DNA of 64,000 nucleotides, taken from NCBI GenBank assembly GCA_009746045.1, contig RPFO01000667.1, positions 5,960,754 to 6,024,753 of the forward strand. The letters run 5' to 3'. The position numbers and the translations under genes are program-made. The notes beneath the pieces are model-generated. The model was not told the origin of the DNA and did no database searches. It saw only the letters and a program-made list of their open reading frames with translations. This document shows positions 11,301 to 21,960 of the stretch, one piece after another. This DNA is from Mesostigma viride. Taxonomy: Eukaryota > Streptophyta > Mesostigmatophyceae > Mesostigmatales > Mesostigmataceae. How positions within the stretch are numbered: the stretch's first letter is position 1; each line of letters opens with the position of its first letter.

Positions 11301-14300
11301 GCTGTTTCTCTTGACCATGTGTGCAACTTTCGTTGTTTGAATTTATGAAATGCGCTCTTCGCAACAGGTGGCGGAGCCCGGTGATACGTCGGACGGCCCC
11401 CGGCAGTCGTCCTTGGAGGCCACGCTGCGCGCGGCCGAGGCCGAACGCGACGTGCTGGCGGTGGAGCTGGAGATGGCGCGCAACGTTCGCTCGCAGAGGG
11501 AGGTGGCACTGGAGCAGGAGGTGTGTGGCCTGTGTGATACTTCCACTGGAGCAGGTGTGTCGTCTGTGTTATAATTCCACAGGAGCACGAGGTGGGCCGT
11601 CTATGTAATACTAGCACACGAGGAGGGGGTGCATGGCCCGTCTAATGTTATAGATACACAATAGATAACAATAGATACATATTTTGTGCGCAGGTGGGGT
11701 TGGGTGTTATGTGGCTATGGGGACGGTGGCCCCGTTGGTATGTGACATCAGGTAACAGCGTTCTGTAGCGATTGCTCGCAGAGAGCGGTGGCGCCGGAGC
11801 AGGAGGTATGCGGCCTGTTCAGTTAGTCGAGGAGCAGGAGGTGTGTGGCCTCTCCAATACTACTAGAGGAGGAGGAGGTGCGTTGTCTGTGTACAATAGA
11901 TGGCGCTGGAGCAGGAGGTAGTTTCCCTCCGGTTCTCGTTTAGGAGTACCCGGTGGGGTTGGTGGCCTGCCTATATAGGAGGAGCAGGAGGGGTGGCAAT
12001 TGGCAAACTTTACCTTTATACATTCCATTAGGGGACTCTGCTGGATTCTGGCATGTGCTGTCCGTGGTTGGCAGGATAGGCAGCATGGTTGGCAGGATAG
12101 GCAGCATGGTTGGCATGGGTGGTATGTGGGGTCGGCGTACGTACAGCGGTTGCAATATGTGGGGTCGGCGTACAGTGGCCGCGATGCCTGCGGTGTCTGT
12201 GGTTTGTTGCGACGGTGAGGATGGGTTATGGTACGCCGTTTGCAGAACGAGGTCATGCGCTGCCGCGTGAGGTGGGGCTGGGTGCCTGTGTATCCTATCA
12301 AAATCGCGTTTGCAGTAAGCATGCGTCTATTCTGTACTATGCGGTCCATCAGCTACTTGGAACCAAGAAGGCCACACGGGTGCCGTAGGCACTGCCTCGC
12401 AGACATCATCGTACCTTGTGTGTGCATTTCTGTCCTCATTGTGAACCGTAATGATATAATAGATCCATCTTATATGATATACGTATCTTGCCCTGTTTTT
12501 CGTCAATGTCTATCCTCATTGTGAACCCTTAGAATATATAAATAGCCACCTTATATCATCGTCTTACCGTGTATGTCCGTGCCTGTCCTCACTGTGAACG
12601 CTTGAACAAACATTTACGGGATCAGGCCAAGCAGCTGCAGGATGCACTGTCTGATCGAACGGTGTCCCTTGATCGGCTTATTGTCGCTGTTCTCTACGAA
12701 ACTCCAAATACTTAAACTACTTACCTCCCCCAGGCCAAGCAGCTGCAGGAGGCGGTCGCGCGGCTTGAGCGCGAGCGCGACGCGGCGCTCGCCACCAAGA
12801 AGCTCGCGCTGGAGCAGAACGCGGAGCTAGAGGACATGCCACGTGCGCTCAAAAAGAAGGATGAGGAAATTCGGCAGCTGCGCGCGGAGGTCCGCTCCGC
12901 CCGCCGACGGCTCGAAGAGACCTCCTCCAGTAGCAACTCCAGTGGCATCTCCGGTACAATCGCCAGCATGACCACCTCCACGGCCGCAGGGGGGCCGATC
13001 TCCAAGATACCCTATGCGGCAAACGGCGGCACCATGGCGGCGATCTCCGAGGCAGCCCCCTGCCCGCCTGGGGGAGGCATCCGCTTGATCAATAACCCGC
13101 TCGGTGGCGAGGACGGCATGGGGGGACCGGAGAGGGACGCGATGGGCTTGGGGAGGGACAAGACTCGGGGGGCATCGGCGGGGAGTCGCGCGAGCAGCGG
13201 GCGGACGGTCGGCGGGTCGTCCCCTCGTGACGCTGAGGAGGGGTCGGTGACGAGGGGGCGTGGGGCAATCGGGGTGCCCCGGGTGCCCACCCCCGAGGGG
13301 GGCCGCCCTGCTGGGGTGGGTAGCGGGGGGAATAGCCAGCTGCCATCACCGGTCAGCCTGAGGTCACAGCGGAGCGTGTCAGACATGGAGAAGCTGAAGG
13401 CGGCGGCAGAGGCGAGCGGCGCGTGGGAGGCCCAGGTCCGCTCGTTGAGCGCGGCCAATGAGGCGCTCCACGAGAAGGTGGCGGTGCTGGAGGAGGAGAA
13501 GACGTGGCTGGTGGGTCAAATACAGGGGGAGGTTTAAGAGGGAATCAGGGGGGTTAAGGGGGGCTGGAGGTGGGGTATTTATAGGGGTGGTTTCACCACC
13601 TAGTGTGGGGGATTGTGGTCTGTGTGTCCCGGTCTTGATGCCGCGGTGCTACAAGAGGAAATGGCGAGGCTGGTGGGTTCAGAAAGAGGGGGGGGGGGAA
13701 GGCAGGCTGATAGTTGCCTTGTTATTTGCTGTATACAGCGTGGGATGGTTGTGGTTTTTACGGGACGACGTTGAAAGTAGAGAAGGCGGTGTTGGTGGGT
13801 TTCAATGGGGGGGACGAGTGGGGGAGGGGCCCGGGGGGTGTATCAGGCAAAGAGTGCATTCTATTCTTCAATTCTTTGTTTGCTTGGTGGGTCGCTCTAT
13901 CCACACCTTGTGATCTCGCTTCGCCTTCCCTCTTTATTTAACCTCTTTTCCCTCTCTGCCCCACCACAAGGAGAAAAGCACTCGGTACAAAACCATCCCA
14001 CCCGATACCATGGAAACGCTCGAGCGCAAGAAGAAGAGGGTTGCTCATGTGCTGTGTGTGGGAGGTGGCTTCAGCTGATGCATTTGTTTGCATGTTCGTC
14101 CCTCTGTGCTCTCCTTCGTTGGCACGTGCGCCCCTCTGTGCTCTCCTTCGTTGGCACGTGCGCCCCTCTGTGCTTTCCTTCGTTGGCACGTGCGCCCCTC
14201 TGTGCTCTCCTTCGTTGGCACGCGCGCCCCTCTGTGCTTTCCTTCGTTTGCACTTGCGCCCCTCTGCGCTCTCCTTCGTTGGCACGTGCGCCCCTCTGTG

Positions 14301-14647
14301 CTCTCCTTCGTTGGCAGGTGCGCCCCTCTGTGCATTTGCTCTCCTGATGCCCCTCCCTGCTCCCCTCATGCTGCCCACTCAACATCCCTGTGCTGCCTCC
14401 TCGACGTTCATGTGCCGCCCCCTCGACAACCGTATGCTGCCTCCTCAACATTCTCGTGCTGCCCCGCCATCAGGAAGAAGAGCTCGAGCGCAAGGAGGAG
14501 CAGTTCCGGGGGCTGCAGCTCAAGCACAAGAACCTCGTAAAGCGCGTGGTCAGCTCCGAGGGACTCGTGCCGCGCGCGCCAGGCAGCATCAGCATTCAGG
14601 GGGGCATCGACGGCAGTGGACAGGGCAACGGCGGCGGCAGTGGATGA
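1082..14647 (+). CDS. Kinesin-14-like motor protein with internal motor domain (5' partial, 13 exons)
   Basis: Microtubule motor ATPase. Exons: 1082-1285, 2650-3019, 3732-3805, 4863-5028, 5910-6067, 6616-6867, 7986-8094, 8366-8467, 8885-9144, 10539-10691, 11368-11520, 12734-13510, 14474-14647. All joins are GT-AG and phase-consistent, giving 983 residues to a TGA at 14645. The neck/motor entry [12 protein letters not shown] (4965-5000) is the kinesin-14 signature and predicts minus-end movement. P-loop GQTGSGKT is at 6652-6675 (residues about 337-344), switch I NDHSSRSH at 8380-8403 and switch II VDLAGSE at 8908-8928. The motor spans about residues 251-586. Glu/Arg/Leu-rich coiled coil precedes it (exons 1-4) and follows it (exons 11-13), with a Gly/Ser/Pro-rich linker in exon 12. 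The motor is therefore central, as in several plant and algal kinesin-14s. The start lies outside the window. Cargo is unknown. Confidence 0.95.
1630..2504. repeat. Compound tetranucleotide microsatellite in kinesin intron 1
   Basis: About 875 bases of nearly pure repeats in blocks: AAAC (to about 1806), AACC, CAGC with AACC interruptions (about 1967-2090), AACC again (to about 2320), CA (about 2330-2363), then CCCA (to about 2504). Neighbouring blocks differ by one base per unit, so they look like successive mutated expansions. Both strands are open for long distances only because the unit lacks stop codons. Confidence 0.97.
3250..3447. repeat. 40-bp minisatellite, about 5 copies, kinesin intron 2
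   Basis: Units start at 3251, 3291, 3331, 3371 and 3411. Each holds GGTTGGG(C/T)CTTGGCCGTAGG followed by a GGGTGCAAGTGCTG part. Copies differ by one to three bases. Each unit contains GTAGGTG, a donor-like string, but lies about 230 bases beyond the real donor at 3020. Confidence 0.9.
5178..5377. repeat. 66-67-bp tandem repeat, 3 copies, kinesin intron 4
   Basis: Three near-identical units start at 5178, 5244 and 5311 with GCTATAGCCATGGTCC and run to CACCTGTGCTCT. They sit just downstream of a decayed copy of the exon 4 donor region (5067-5150). No coding role is supported. Confidence 0.9.
6868..7205 (+). repeat. 63-bp tandem repeat beginning exactly at the exon 6 splice donor
   Basis: The first base of the array is the first base of the intron. 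Starts at 6868, 6931, 6994, 7057, 7120 and 7183 (last copy partial) are exactly 63 bp apart. Every unit begins GTGGGGYGCCTATCTC after AAG, like the genuine junction, so each repeats a donor-like AAG/GTGGGG context. Units differ by one or two bases. 63 is a multiple of three. Confidence 0.93.
7690..7805 (-). mobile_element. Short R2-like retrotransposon 3'-UTR relic in kinesin intron 6
   Basis: The string GTGAGATTGG(C)ATGCAACATAAGGAAA followed by a C-rich run and AAGAGAAG matches the 3'-UTR block at 17340-17390 and, reversed, 26900-26975 and 27190-27245. The ATGCAACATAAGGAAA part is repeated twice. No coding sequence remains. Confidence 0.6.
9427..9571. repeat. 12-bp tandem repeat (GATAGGTGATCA), kinesin intron 9
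   Basis: About eleven units, from 9439 to 9570, alternate between GATC-A and GATC-G variants, the latter more frequent toward the 3' side. The intron around it (9145-10538) also holds direct repeats of an AACATTTTCCTAATCCAA...AAAAGGGGTTGCCT block at 9628-9690 and 9732-9790. Confidence 0.93.
11521..11995 (+). repeat. Cluster of degenerate copies of the exon 11 donor junction
   Basis: The real junction is GGAGCAGGAG/GTGTGTGGCC at 11520/11521. Variants of CTGGAGCAGGAGGT(G/A) with CT/GTGT-type downstream bases recur near 11548, 11580, 11765-11815, 11830, 11870, 11905 and 11980, several followed by GGCCTGT or TGTCTGTG. They are spaced irregularly, in the same orientation, within 500 bases of the donor. 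Confidence 0.75.
14093..14335. repeat. 32-bp minisatellite, 7-8 copies, kinesin intron 12
   Basis: The unit GCTCTCCTTCGTTGGCACGT plus GCGCCCCTCTGT repeats with scattered single-base changes. It is followed by looser CTGCCTCCTC-type repeats that reach the exon 13 acceptor (CAG at 14471-14473). Confidence 0.93.
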
Positions 14648-16496
14648 CCGTGGGGATGAGCTGCCAGAACGGGATGGCAATGTATAAGTATATATGGGCC
14701 TCCTAAGCAATGGCAGTGATGGTGGAGAAGTGTAGCTTACACCTTAAAGGGCAGAAGCAATGCCACTGGGGATGGGTCAATCAGCCACCGGTGGCCAGAG
14801 CATCGGAAGGGGGACTTAACTAAAAGATATTCCCAACAACGTCGACGGGGAGCAGGCTACCAGTCATTGCCAGCTAGCAGTGGTTGTCTATACCCTACCT
14901 GACACCCCATGTGAGACCTCGCCCGGCGCAGTGTACATACAGGCACGCTTTGGGCCTTTTTGCGAATGCCTTTTTTCCAGGCACGCTTACGGGGGGGGTG
15001 TATCGTTGCTGTTGGTATAAGCGGAGCACCCTTTCAACTCCTCCAACCCCAAGGCACCTTTGAGGAAGCAAGCGACATTTGGACTTGCAGCACCTGGCGG
15101 CATCAGCGTGGTGTCCTGGCTGGATCGCAATCTGGGCAGGACGCAAGGACTTTGAAAGCCCCATGGTTGGGGGCTGCGTCGACTCTTTTGCCGTGCCATG
15201 CTCCGTGTTCAATTTGAAGTGGGTTGGTTGAGGAAGGGGTTGGGGACCCTCGTGGGCCGTGGCACAATGTGCTGGTTTACTTGTCCCAGTTGATGTCTGG
15301 TCTTTACTCCTGACAGTCACCGCCATCAGTTTGGATGTAGGCAGAAGGGGATCCCTTCTACAAAGCGTCGCTCTCGTTTTGCTTTTTATAGGGGATCGTC
15401 AGTAAGCACTCGCGAGCGATGCGTGGGGGCACGTCACAGAGTACTAGGCGGGGATCATGGCTTCTAAGTTCTAAGGCGCCAACCGGGGTGCTAACAGTAA
15501 TGGATGGGGGCGATGCATTATCTGCATGTGTGATGGGGACGATGGCGTGGTCCCCCTGGGATGGCAGACCGGGATCGGAACATGTGCCGAGAGTGTGCAC
15601 GTGTTGCATCACTGACCTGGGCAGTGCAGGCGGCACAAACAGTGCGCTCCTGGCTTTGAGGCCTTGTTGGGAATGGTGGAAACATGCGAGCGGAGGGCCC
15701 AGCAATGGTGGTCTGAATGTGCCGCGCGGCTGGCTCTGTGTGCAGAGAGCATTCTGCCTCGTCAAGTGTCAGTGTCACCAGCATGGAGCAAGGCAAGGGC
15801 TGCGCGCTGGTGCCGGCATTGTCTCCCGGTGCGTGGCTGCACGCAGACATGTTACTATCCCCTGGATCGGTTGTCTGATTGCTGTTACAGTTCCCGTGGC
15901 GGACACTGGCAGGGAGCATGACCCATGCTGATGAGATTTCATGCACAGGCCTCTAGGTACTTGGGTGCATGCATGAGGGCTTTTCACGCAGCGCAGGCTT
16001 GAGATCGCATGGAGTTGGATTGAACGTGAATGATGTACATAGTAGTAGTCTCACTGTATGCTAGACTTGGTGGCTTTTCCTCCAAGACCCAATCAACGCT
16101 CTTCCAGTGCTTACTGAGTTTGCGCTCACACCTCATGCAAAAGGGAGGTAGAATCTGTGTGTTTGGCCTGACATCTCAAGCTAGTGGTGTGGCCGGGACA
16201 GTGCATCCATTTGTTTCATAACAGTCATGGTTATTTATTGATTTTTCCATGAAGCAAACCGTGGGCCATTCCATGTCTGTTTTTTCCATTAAATTTTGAC
16301 TAAAAGCAAGCGACTGCCTCATGCATGTTTTCCATGAAGTATACTGAAGATTGGCTATGCATTAGACTTTGAGCTTTTGCATGCATGCATCCACTGGACT
16401 GCATGCATGGTTGCCTCCTTGATACACTAGCTGGGGTTTACTGTGCACTGCGCGTGACTGAATGGCCACGCACACGTGGACCTGAACGACCTAAGG
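14648..16496. other. Intergenic stretch without a supported gene
   Basis: This follows the kinesin stop codon. No conserved domain, splice-linked frame or clear repeat family was recognised on either strand. The longest open frames (for example 15419-15931, plus) have no recognisable motif. Kinesin 3'-end signals should lie shortly after 14647 but no definite polyadenylation motif was identified. Confidence 0.5.
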
Positions 16497-16808
16497 GGCG
16501 CACTTCATTCCGCGGCCGGTGTGGATCAAGTGTCCCATGCCGGCTGTAGTTATTCTGTCGTGGTATCTCTCGCGTTAGCGCTGGCTTTGTTTCTGTTTAA
16601 TCGGGTGCCTTCACTCTGATGTAAGTAATTATAATTTTTAATGTATATTTAAAACATATTGTCTCCTTGATATAATTACTTACATAAGAGTGAAGGCACC
16701 CGATGAAAAGTAAACAAAACCAACGCTAGCTAACGAGAGATACCACGACAAAATAACGTACTACAGCGCCGGCATGGGACACTCGATCCACACCGCGGAA
16801 TGAAGTAG
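16497..16808. repeat. Inverted pair of R2-like retrotransposon 3' ends
   Basis: The arm at about 16497-16634 (from CTTCATTCCGCGGCCGGTGT to ATGTAAGTAATTATAA) is repeated in reverse complement at about 16674-16808. The arms are clearly alike but not identical, joined by an AT-rich spacer. A third direct copy lies at 26310-26465, directly after the end of an R2-like coding relic, so this is that element's 3' UTR. Two elements therefore meet tail to tail. Confidence 0.8.
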
Positions 16809-17335
16809 AACAGCGCCTAATAACCGTGCTGCGCCGCAAAGTCAGCCCGTGTACGGCGGAGCAAGATATCAGCCATAGCCCGGATTAGCGCTACCGAAGG
16901 GGTTGCCGCCAATACGATGTCCAGGTCCGCGCTGATCGACCAAGGGGCCCGCTGCCCCTTGATCCAGGTCGATCCAGGCGGTCCTCCCGGAGCCTACAGC
17001 ACTCCGTAAAGAAGCTAGCCGGCGGTCAGGGTCCACATGGCCCCGAACTCCTCCATGACAAAGGGTACCACACGGTGGTGCCCGACCTCCCCGTAGGCCG
17101 TGAGCTTGGCCCGCTCAGCCCGATCCGCCGTGTAGCCCGCCGCCTGGGATGCACCAACCACACGGCTAAGAGCCAAGGGGCGAGCCACAGAAACGTCAAT
17201 GGGCAAGTGCCGCGGCCGCCTCCCTCAAAGTCCAGAACCACGATGTCAGGGCGGTGGTTGGGGGTCGAGTAGAAAGCCGCGCCGTCCGCATCCTCAGACC
17301 GGATGTGCTTAGATGTGTTCATCGAGAATGATAAA
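16809..17335 (-). mobile_element. R2-like LINE relic: C-terminal endonuclease-like region
   Basis: Minus-strand frames read RPDIVVLDFEGG, then DVSVARPL, RVVGASQAAGYTADRAERAKL, FVMEEFGAM and an end near TRADFAAQHGY-stop (about 16831). PD followed by a spaced DVSV is compatible with the PD-(D/E)XK endonuclease fold of R2-type elements (inference from family knowledge). The reading needs at least two frame changes, so the copy is dead. A closely similar copy is at 25800-26310 (plus). Confidence 0.7.
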
Positions 17336-17910
17336 TTACGGAGGTGAGATTGGAATGCAACATAAGGAAAACCCCGAAAAGAAGAAGAACCCTGAAGAAA
17401 TTAATAGTAATATGACACAGACATCCAAGGATCACGCCAGCTACACAAGGTACAACTAACTACATCACAAAACTACGACACGCAGCAACATCGCTGCCGG
17501 CCCACCAGGCCGGCAGGCCTGGGTGGGATCTAGACCCCATGGGTTGCGACAAAGTTGGCCCGGGTGCGGCGGAATAACACATATCAGCCACGGTGCGAGT
17601 GAGGGCGAGTGACAGGCCGGCTGCCGCCAATAAGAGGACCACGTGCGGGCAGACCACGGGGTGGTCTGACCCTCGAGGTCGAGGCGGTCTTCACGGCGTT
17701 GGCAGCACTCGTGGAAAAACTCCGCTGTCTTGGGGCCCATGGCCCCGAGCTCCTCAATTAGGACAAAGGGGATTAATAAATTAATTACTAAGCACGTGAC
17801 TGCGTCACGTGGGTGCCAATACAGAGTAAAGGAACCCTCAACCCTATGTACACAGCGAGAAGGAGGGAGGGCGGCGAACCCAACCCTTGGAACGGGCGCA
17901 ACAATGGAAT
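17336..17910 (-). mobile_element. R2-like LINE relics: C-terminal piece plus separate hairpin 3' end
   Basis: 17336-17770 (minus) carries the 3'-UTR block and a second subfamily's C-terminal piece, read as FVLIEELGAMGPKTAEFF and HECCQRREDRLDLEG. At 17776-17905 a separate 3' end begins with an AATTAAT tail and the hairpin CACGTGACTGCGTCACGTG (17793-17811), followed by GGGTGCCAATACAGAG. The same end occurs at 45121-45200. Confidence 0.65.
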
Positions 17911-20880
17911 AAATTATGTATTTTGGCTTGTTTTCATAGTCCGTAGGACTTTGGGACTTATTTTTGGGACTCATTTCGGGACTTAATTTGGGAATTGTCC
18001 CTTGGTCAGGACTTTTGTATGGAATGATGATACACATCACCTAAAAACGGCCTTTTTTGTTACATGGGGTCATATCTCCCACACATATAGTCAGATCGGG
18101 GTGCCTTTCTGGACTTAAGGTCCCCCTAGGACCCTGTTCACATCACATAAATTGGGGGGCCAACTGACCTATTTTTAGCATCAAACCGTGACGTGGAAAA
18201 GTGCAAAAAACGATGTTTTCCAGGCATAAGGAGGCATAGCAGCCACACACAAGTAGTAAATGTAGTCCAATTCAGCTGGAAATGGTCATGCTTATTAATT
18301 TATATCCAAATACAAAAACCACCCTTAAGTATGCAATGTAGGACCAAACTATGTGCTATAATTCTGGCATACATGAGCCAAAACACCGTTTTAGTGCATT
18401 ATTTTCAAACTTATGAAGCCCCTGCCAGCACATATGCGGCCCAATCATGCCAGAATTCGTCACATTAATAGCACAATACTTGAATTTACACTAGAACACA
18501 AGTTGGACATATTAGGACCACTGCCGGCCCACTAAAAGTGACGGATGCAAGCAGAAATAGAGCGATTTTTGCAAAAATACTCCATATTCTGCGCCATTGT
18601 CTTGGAAAACTTTGCATTCTTCACTCAATTATCGTCATGGCTGTCATGGGATTCATATACATGCCACTGGGGCTGGATACATTAGCCAACACAGACTAAA
18701 AAAGCGATCATCAAGGGACAAAATCACCATCAATCACAGTAGATGCTGGCATTCGGAACAAGCACCATAGTGCCTACAAGCCTCAAGAAGGGGAGCTTGG
18801 CTGACCAGTCGTGCCTGTCGGCTGACCAGTCTCTTTTCTAAACGGGCCCCGCTCGGCAGCACACACAATCTCCTTTGCAGTACTTGGCCCACTCTGCTGG
18901 GCACCCCTGCTGTGCGTGTCTTATAGCAGCTAATCCAAATATATATCTGCCAGGTGCCTCTCTGCTACATGGAAATACAAAGCGCAATCAAGGACAGCAG
19001 TGGCTTGGGCTGCTATTCAATTGAGCTCAGCACCTAGCTGCTGTACAACATAATTCTGCATCAGTGCCTGTCCTAATTGCGCCCCCCCGCCCCCTTGCCA
19101 TCATCGTCATGCTCATCATAGTCTTTGGAACGTGCACTGAACTCCAACCCTTGGACAGTCCATAGGTCATTAAGAATCTGTGCATGTAATGCTAGCTCTT
19201 CTCAGTTGAACTCATCTACCACCCTCTCATGGTCGTGTCATCTCTCATGTAATCCACCTAGGTTTATCGTGGCCACTGATCTTTCAGCCCCTCCTGACAT
19301 CAAAATCTGGGCAAACACACTGTTGACATCGCCCTTCCGTTTTAGCCTGCATGGCTCCTCATGTTTACCCTTATCTCATCCCTCAACACACCTATAACTG
19401 TCTATTCATCCCCCTTGCATAGGCGGTGCATAACTGCGGCATGATGGGGGATTGCCAAAAATAGGTGTAAAATGCATGATGGCACGGGGAGGCTCACACT
19501 CATCGGTTTACAATCACACTCATGTGCTAACAATGTCCCTCTCTGCTTTTGACACTGCATGCACATGCATTTCCTACCGGCTATATCAAGCCTTTAGTGT
19601 GGTTTGGTGCATCAAGAGAAATGGCAGGTCAGCTGAGTGCATCAGACCACATTTGTGTTAAGTGTACGCTTGCAACGCTGTTTGCCCACCGCATGGAGCT
19701 CCCCTTTCGGACAGTGGCGCAAGTAGCACTTACACCTTACTCCCAGCCGCTCACCCTGCCCATGCTAGCAACAAGAACAAATGCATGGTCCCCATCCCAA
19801 CGTAAGGTGCATCACATGGATGGCCCTGCCATCACCTAGCAGTGTGCCACCCCTCTCCACCTCAACCTACTCTGAAATGCCAGGGCCCCAACAAACCTTT
19901 CAAGACATGGCACTCCTCAAAGAAGGCAACCCCTCAAAGAAGGCGAGGCAGTTTAGGTCTAGGGGGGCTTTGGGTAAGTTAAAAGATGATAGAGTTCACT
20001 AACACAGGCCACGGCAACGACAACCTGCCTCACCCGCTGCATCCATACATCACAAGCCATAAACTGCACAGCCTGGCATGATTGCCTAAGGGTCACGTGA
20101 TCCAAGGTGCCCTTCAGGCTCACCCCAGCACACCGGCCCATCCTCACCACCCCACTGGTCATAGTCATCTACAGTGGCATCAAACTCCTCTAGGACAGAG
20201 TGCAGTAAAGGCAACATAGACGTCCTGACACAATTGAATAAGAACGTGGCTGCTACCTACTGCCCTTAATAAAAAATGTCCATGGCTTGCACAAATACGC
20301 ATTCAATTCTTCAAGCAAGCATGCTAACACCTTCACAGCACATCCCAAGGTTTATATCCATCGAGCTTTGTCAACAAGCATGACTTCCTGATGCAAACTT
20401 AGCTGTCAAGCTAGGAGGAGGAAAGCTAGGTAAAGAGGTGAGATAGACCCCCCCACAGCACCTTCCTGCACCAAAACCATGACAATATCATCCAGAGCTT
20501 GCTAAATACGTACAGCTAACCGGTAGCGGGCGACCTTGCAGTCCAGGTTCAGCGCGAACATCTCGTGTCAGCACCCGGCGGAGATGGCGGACGCGAACCC
20601 ACAATGCTATAAAAGCGAGTCATAAGACTATTTCGGGGAGCGGTGAACGGCTTGGAACACCGAAGGTATGCCGCGACAAAAGCCTGAAGTTTTTCTCGGA
20701 AATACACGCCTGGATGTGGATTAGGGCACCGTTGTCGTGCTTGTGCTTGCGTTGCGAGCAGGCAACCAGTGTTTCTTGCAGTGTCGAGCAGTAACAGATG
20801 GTGGCGCGAGAGCAATATGTGACTTTTAAATCATGGCTACACAGCTTACACCTCCGCAGGCATGTTGGAACAAGCCCCGC
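17911..20880. other. Intergenic DNA with decayed, unrecognised ORFs
   Basis: No intact gene was found. A minus-strand frame at about 20070-20195 reads an acidic stretch (LEEFDATVDDYDQWGGEDGP) before a stop; nearby frames are interrupted. Composition (TGCCA/CATGCA-rich) resembles 39.6-41.9 kb, so both may hold decayed copies of one unidentified element. A direct repeat CTCAAAGAAGGCAACCCCTC lies near 19915-19945. Confidence 0.4.
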
Positions 20881-21960
20881 CATGCCGTGAGCCGAAAAAA
20901 AGGAAGAAACGCATCAAGCAAGGACGGTCGTAAACGTCACTGAAAACAGCAAAATCTGACCTGCCGGCAGGTAATGCGACAGCCTGGAAAATGTGATTCG
21001 TTTCTCGAAAAACTGATTAGCGCTCGTGAAAGTAGACTTGAAGCCCATTCGGATTCCACCTTTTGGGAATTGTGAGCTTCCAACAAAAAAGTTTCCCCCA
21101 CAATTAATAAACATGCATTTTCGCTGCCAATTCCAGATCTGGCCGACACAAAAAATCAGCGTCTCAGTTTGCGAATTATTTTGACGCATGAACATACGCG
21201 AATAATATCTACCATGCATCATCGCAAAGCAGGAGAGTTTACGCGTCGTTTGCATCCATCGCAGCGACTTAACATGCATAATTGACTTTTGACTGATATT
21301 CCGGCGGACATAGGGTCGACAGCCATGCGAGGTGGAATTTTTCTGGTCCCGTCGTCCTCAACGCGACGCGTTCGCGCCAAAATTCCCAGGATCTCATGTA
21401 ACCGGACGGACCGATTTTAGGTGATGTGTAGTTTGTGTGATTCGGACCAGTTATTTTGGGCCTAGGTTGATGTATGCGATCTTCTAGGGGCCGGTGCAGT
21501 CGCGCTGCGCTGCGTACTTTATATAGCTGGTTGAGATATTGTACTCATGCGTGGATTCTGTAGCCTGGCGAGGGTCGATGTCGACCCGAGGATCTTGTGT
21601 GGACTGCATGCTTCGTAATTCTCTGGAAGGTCGGCGCTGGCCATGTCGGCGCCACTTGCCAGCTTGGTGGCAGACCTAGGTGAAATTGGTCCGAGGACGA
21701 GAGTCTCGTCCTCTTGGTTTGATGAATGTAAAGTGCGATGAAGCCTACACATTAAACCTGGGGCAACTATCCATTTGTAATTGGTCTTGCTAGCCATTAT
21801 AAGTGTGTATTAATTAGCTTGGCATCAAGTCGCGGTGCCAGATATCTCACGACCCCAGTCGTGAAGCGCAATCTGCATTAGGCCACCTTGATTCTTCCTA
21901 TTACCGGCACAGTTGATCTTTCGCGACGTAGCTCAGGTTTAGGTGTAAATCTGGGTTCGT
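20881..21960. other. AT-richer stretch, no supported gene
   Basis: A 121-codon minus-strand frame (20914-21279) has no recognisable motif, no homology visible to me and no convincing splice partners. It is more likely chance or a relic. No repeat family was recognised. Confidence 0.4.

Noticed and set aside
13971-14036. Possible extra kinesin exon (GAGAAAAGCACTCGG... to AAGAAGAAGAGG)
   Set aside because: It lacks a good donor, and exons 12 and 13 already join in phase. It looks like a decayed copy of the exon 13 start.
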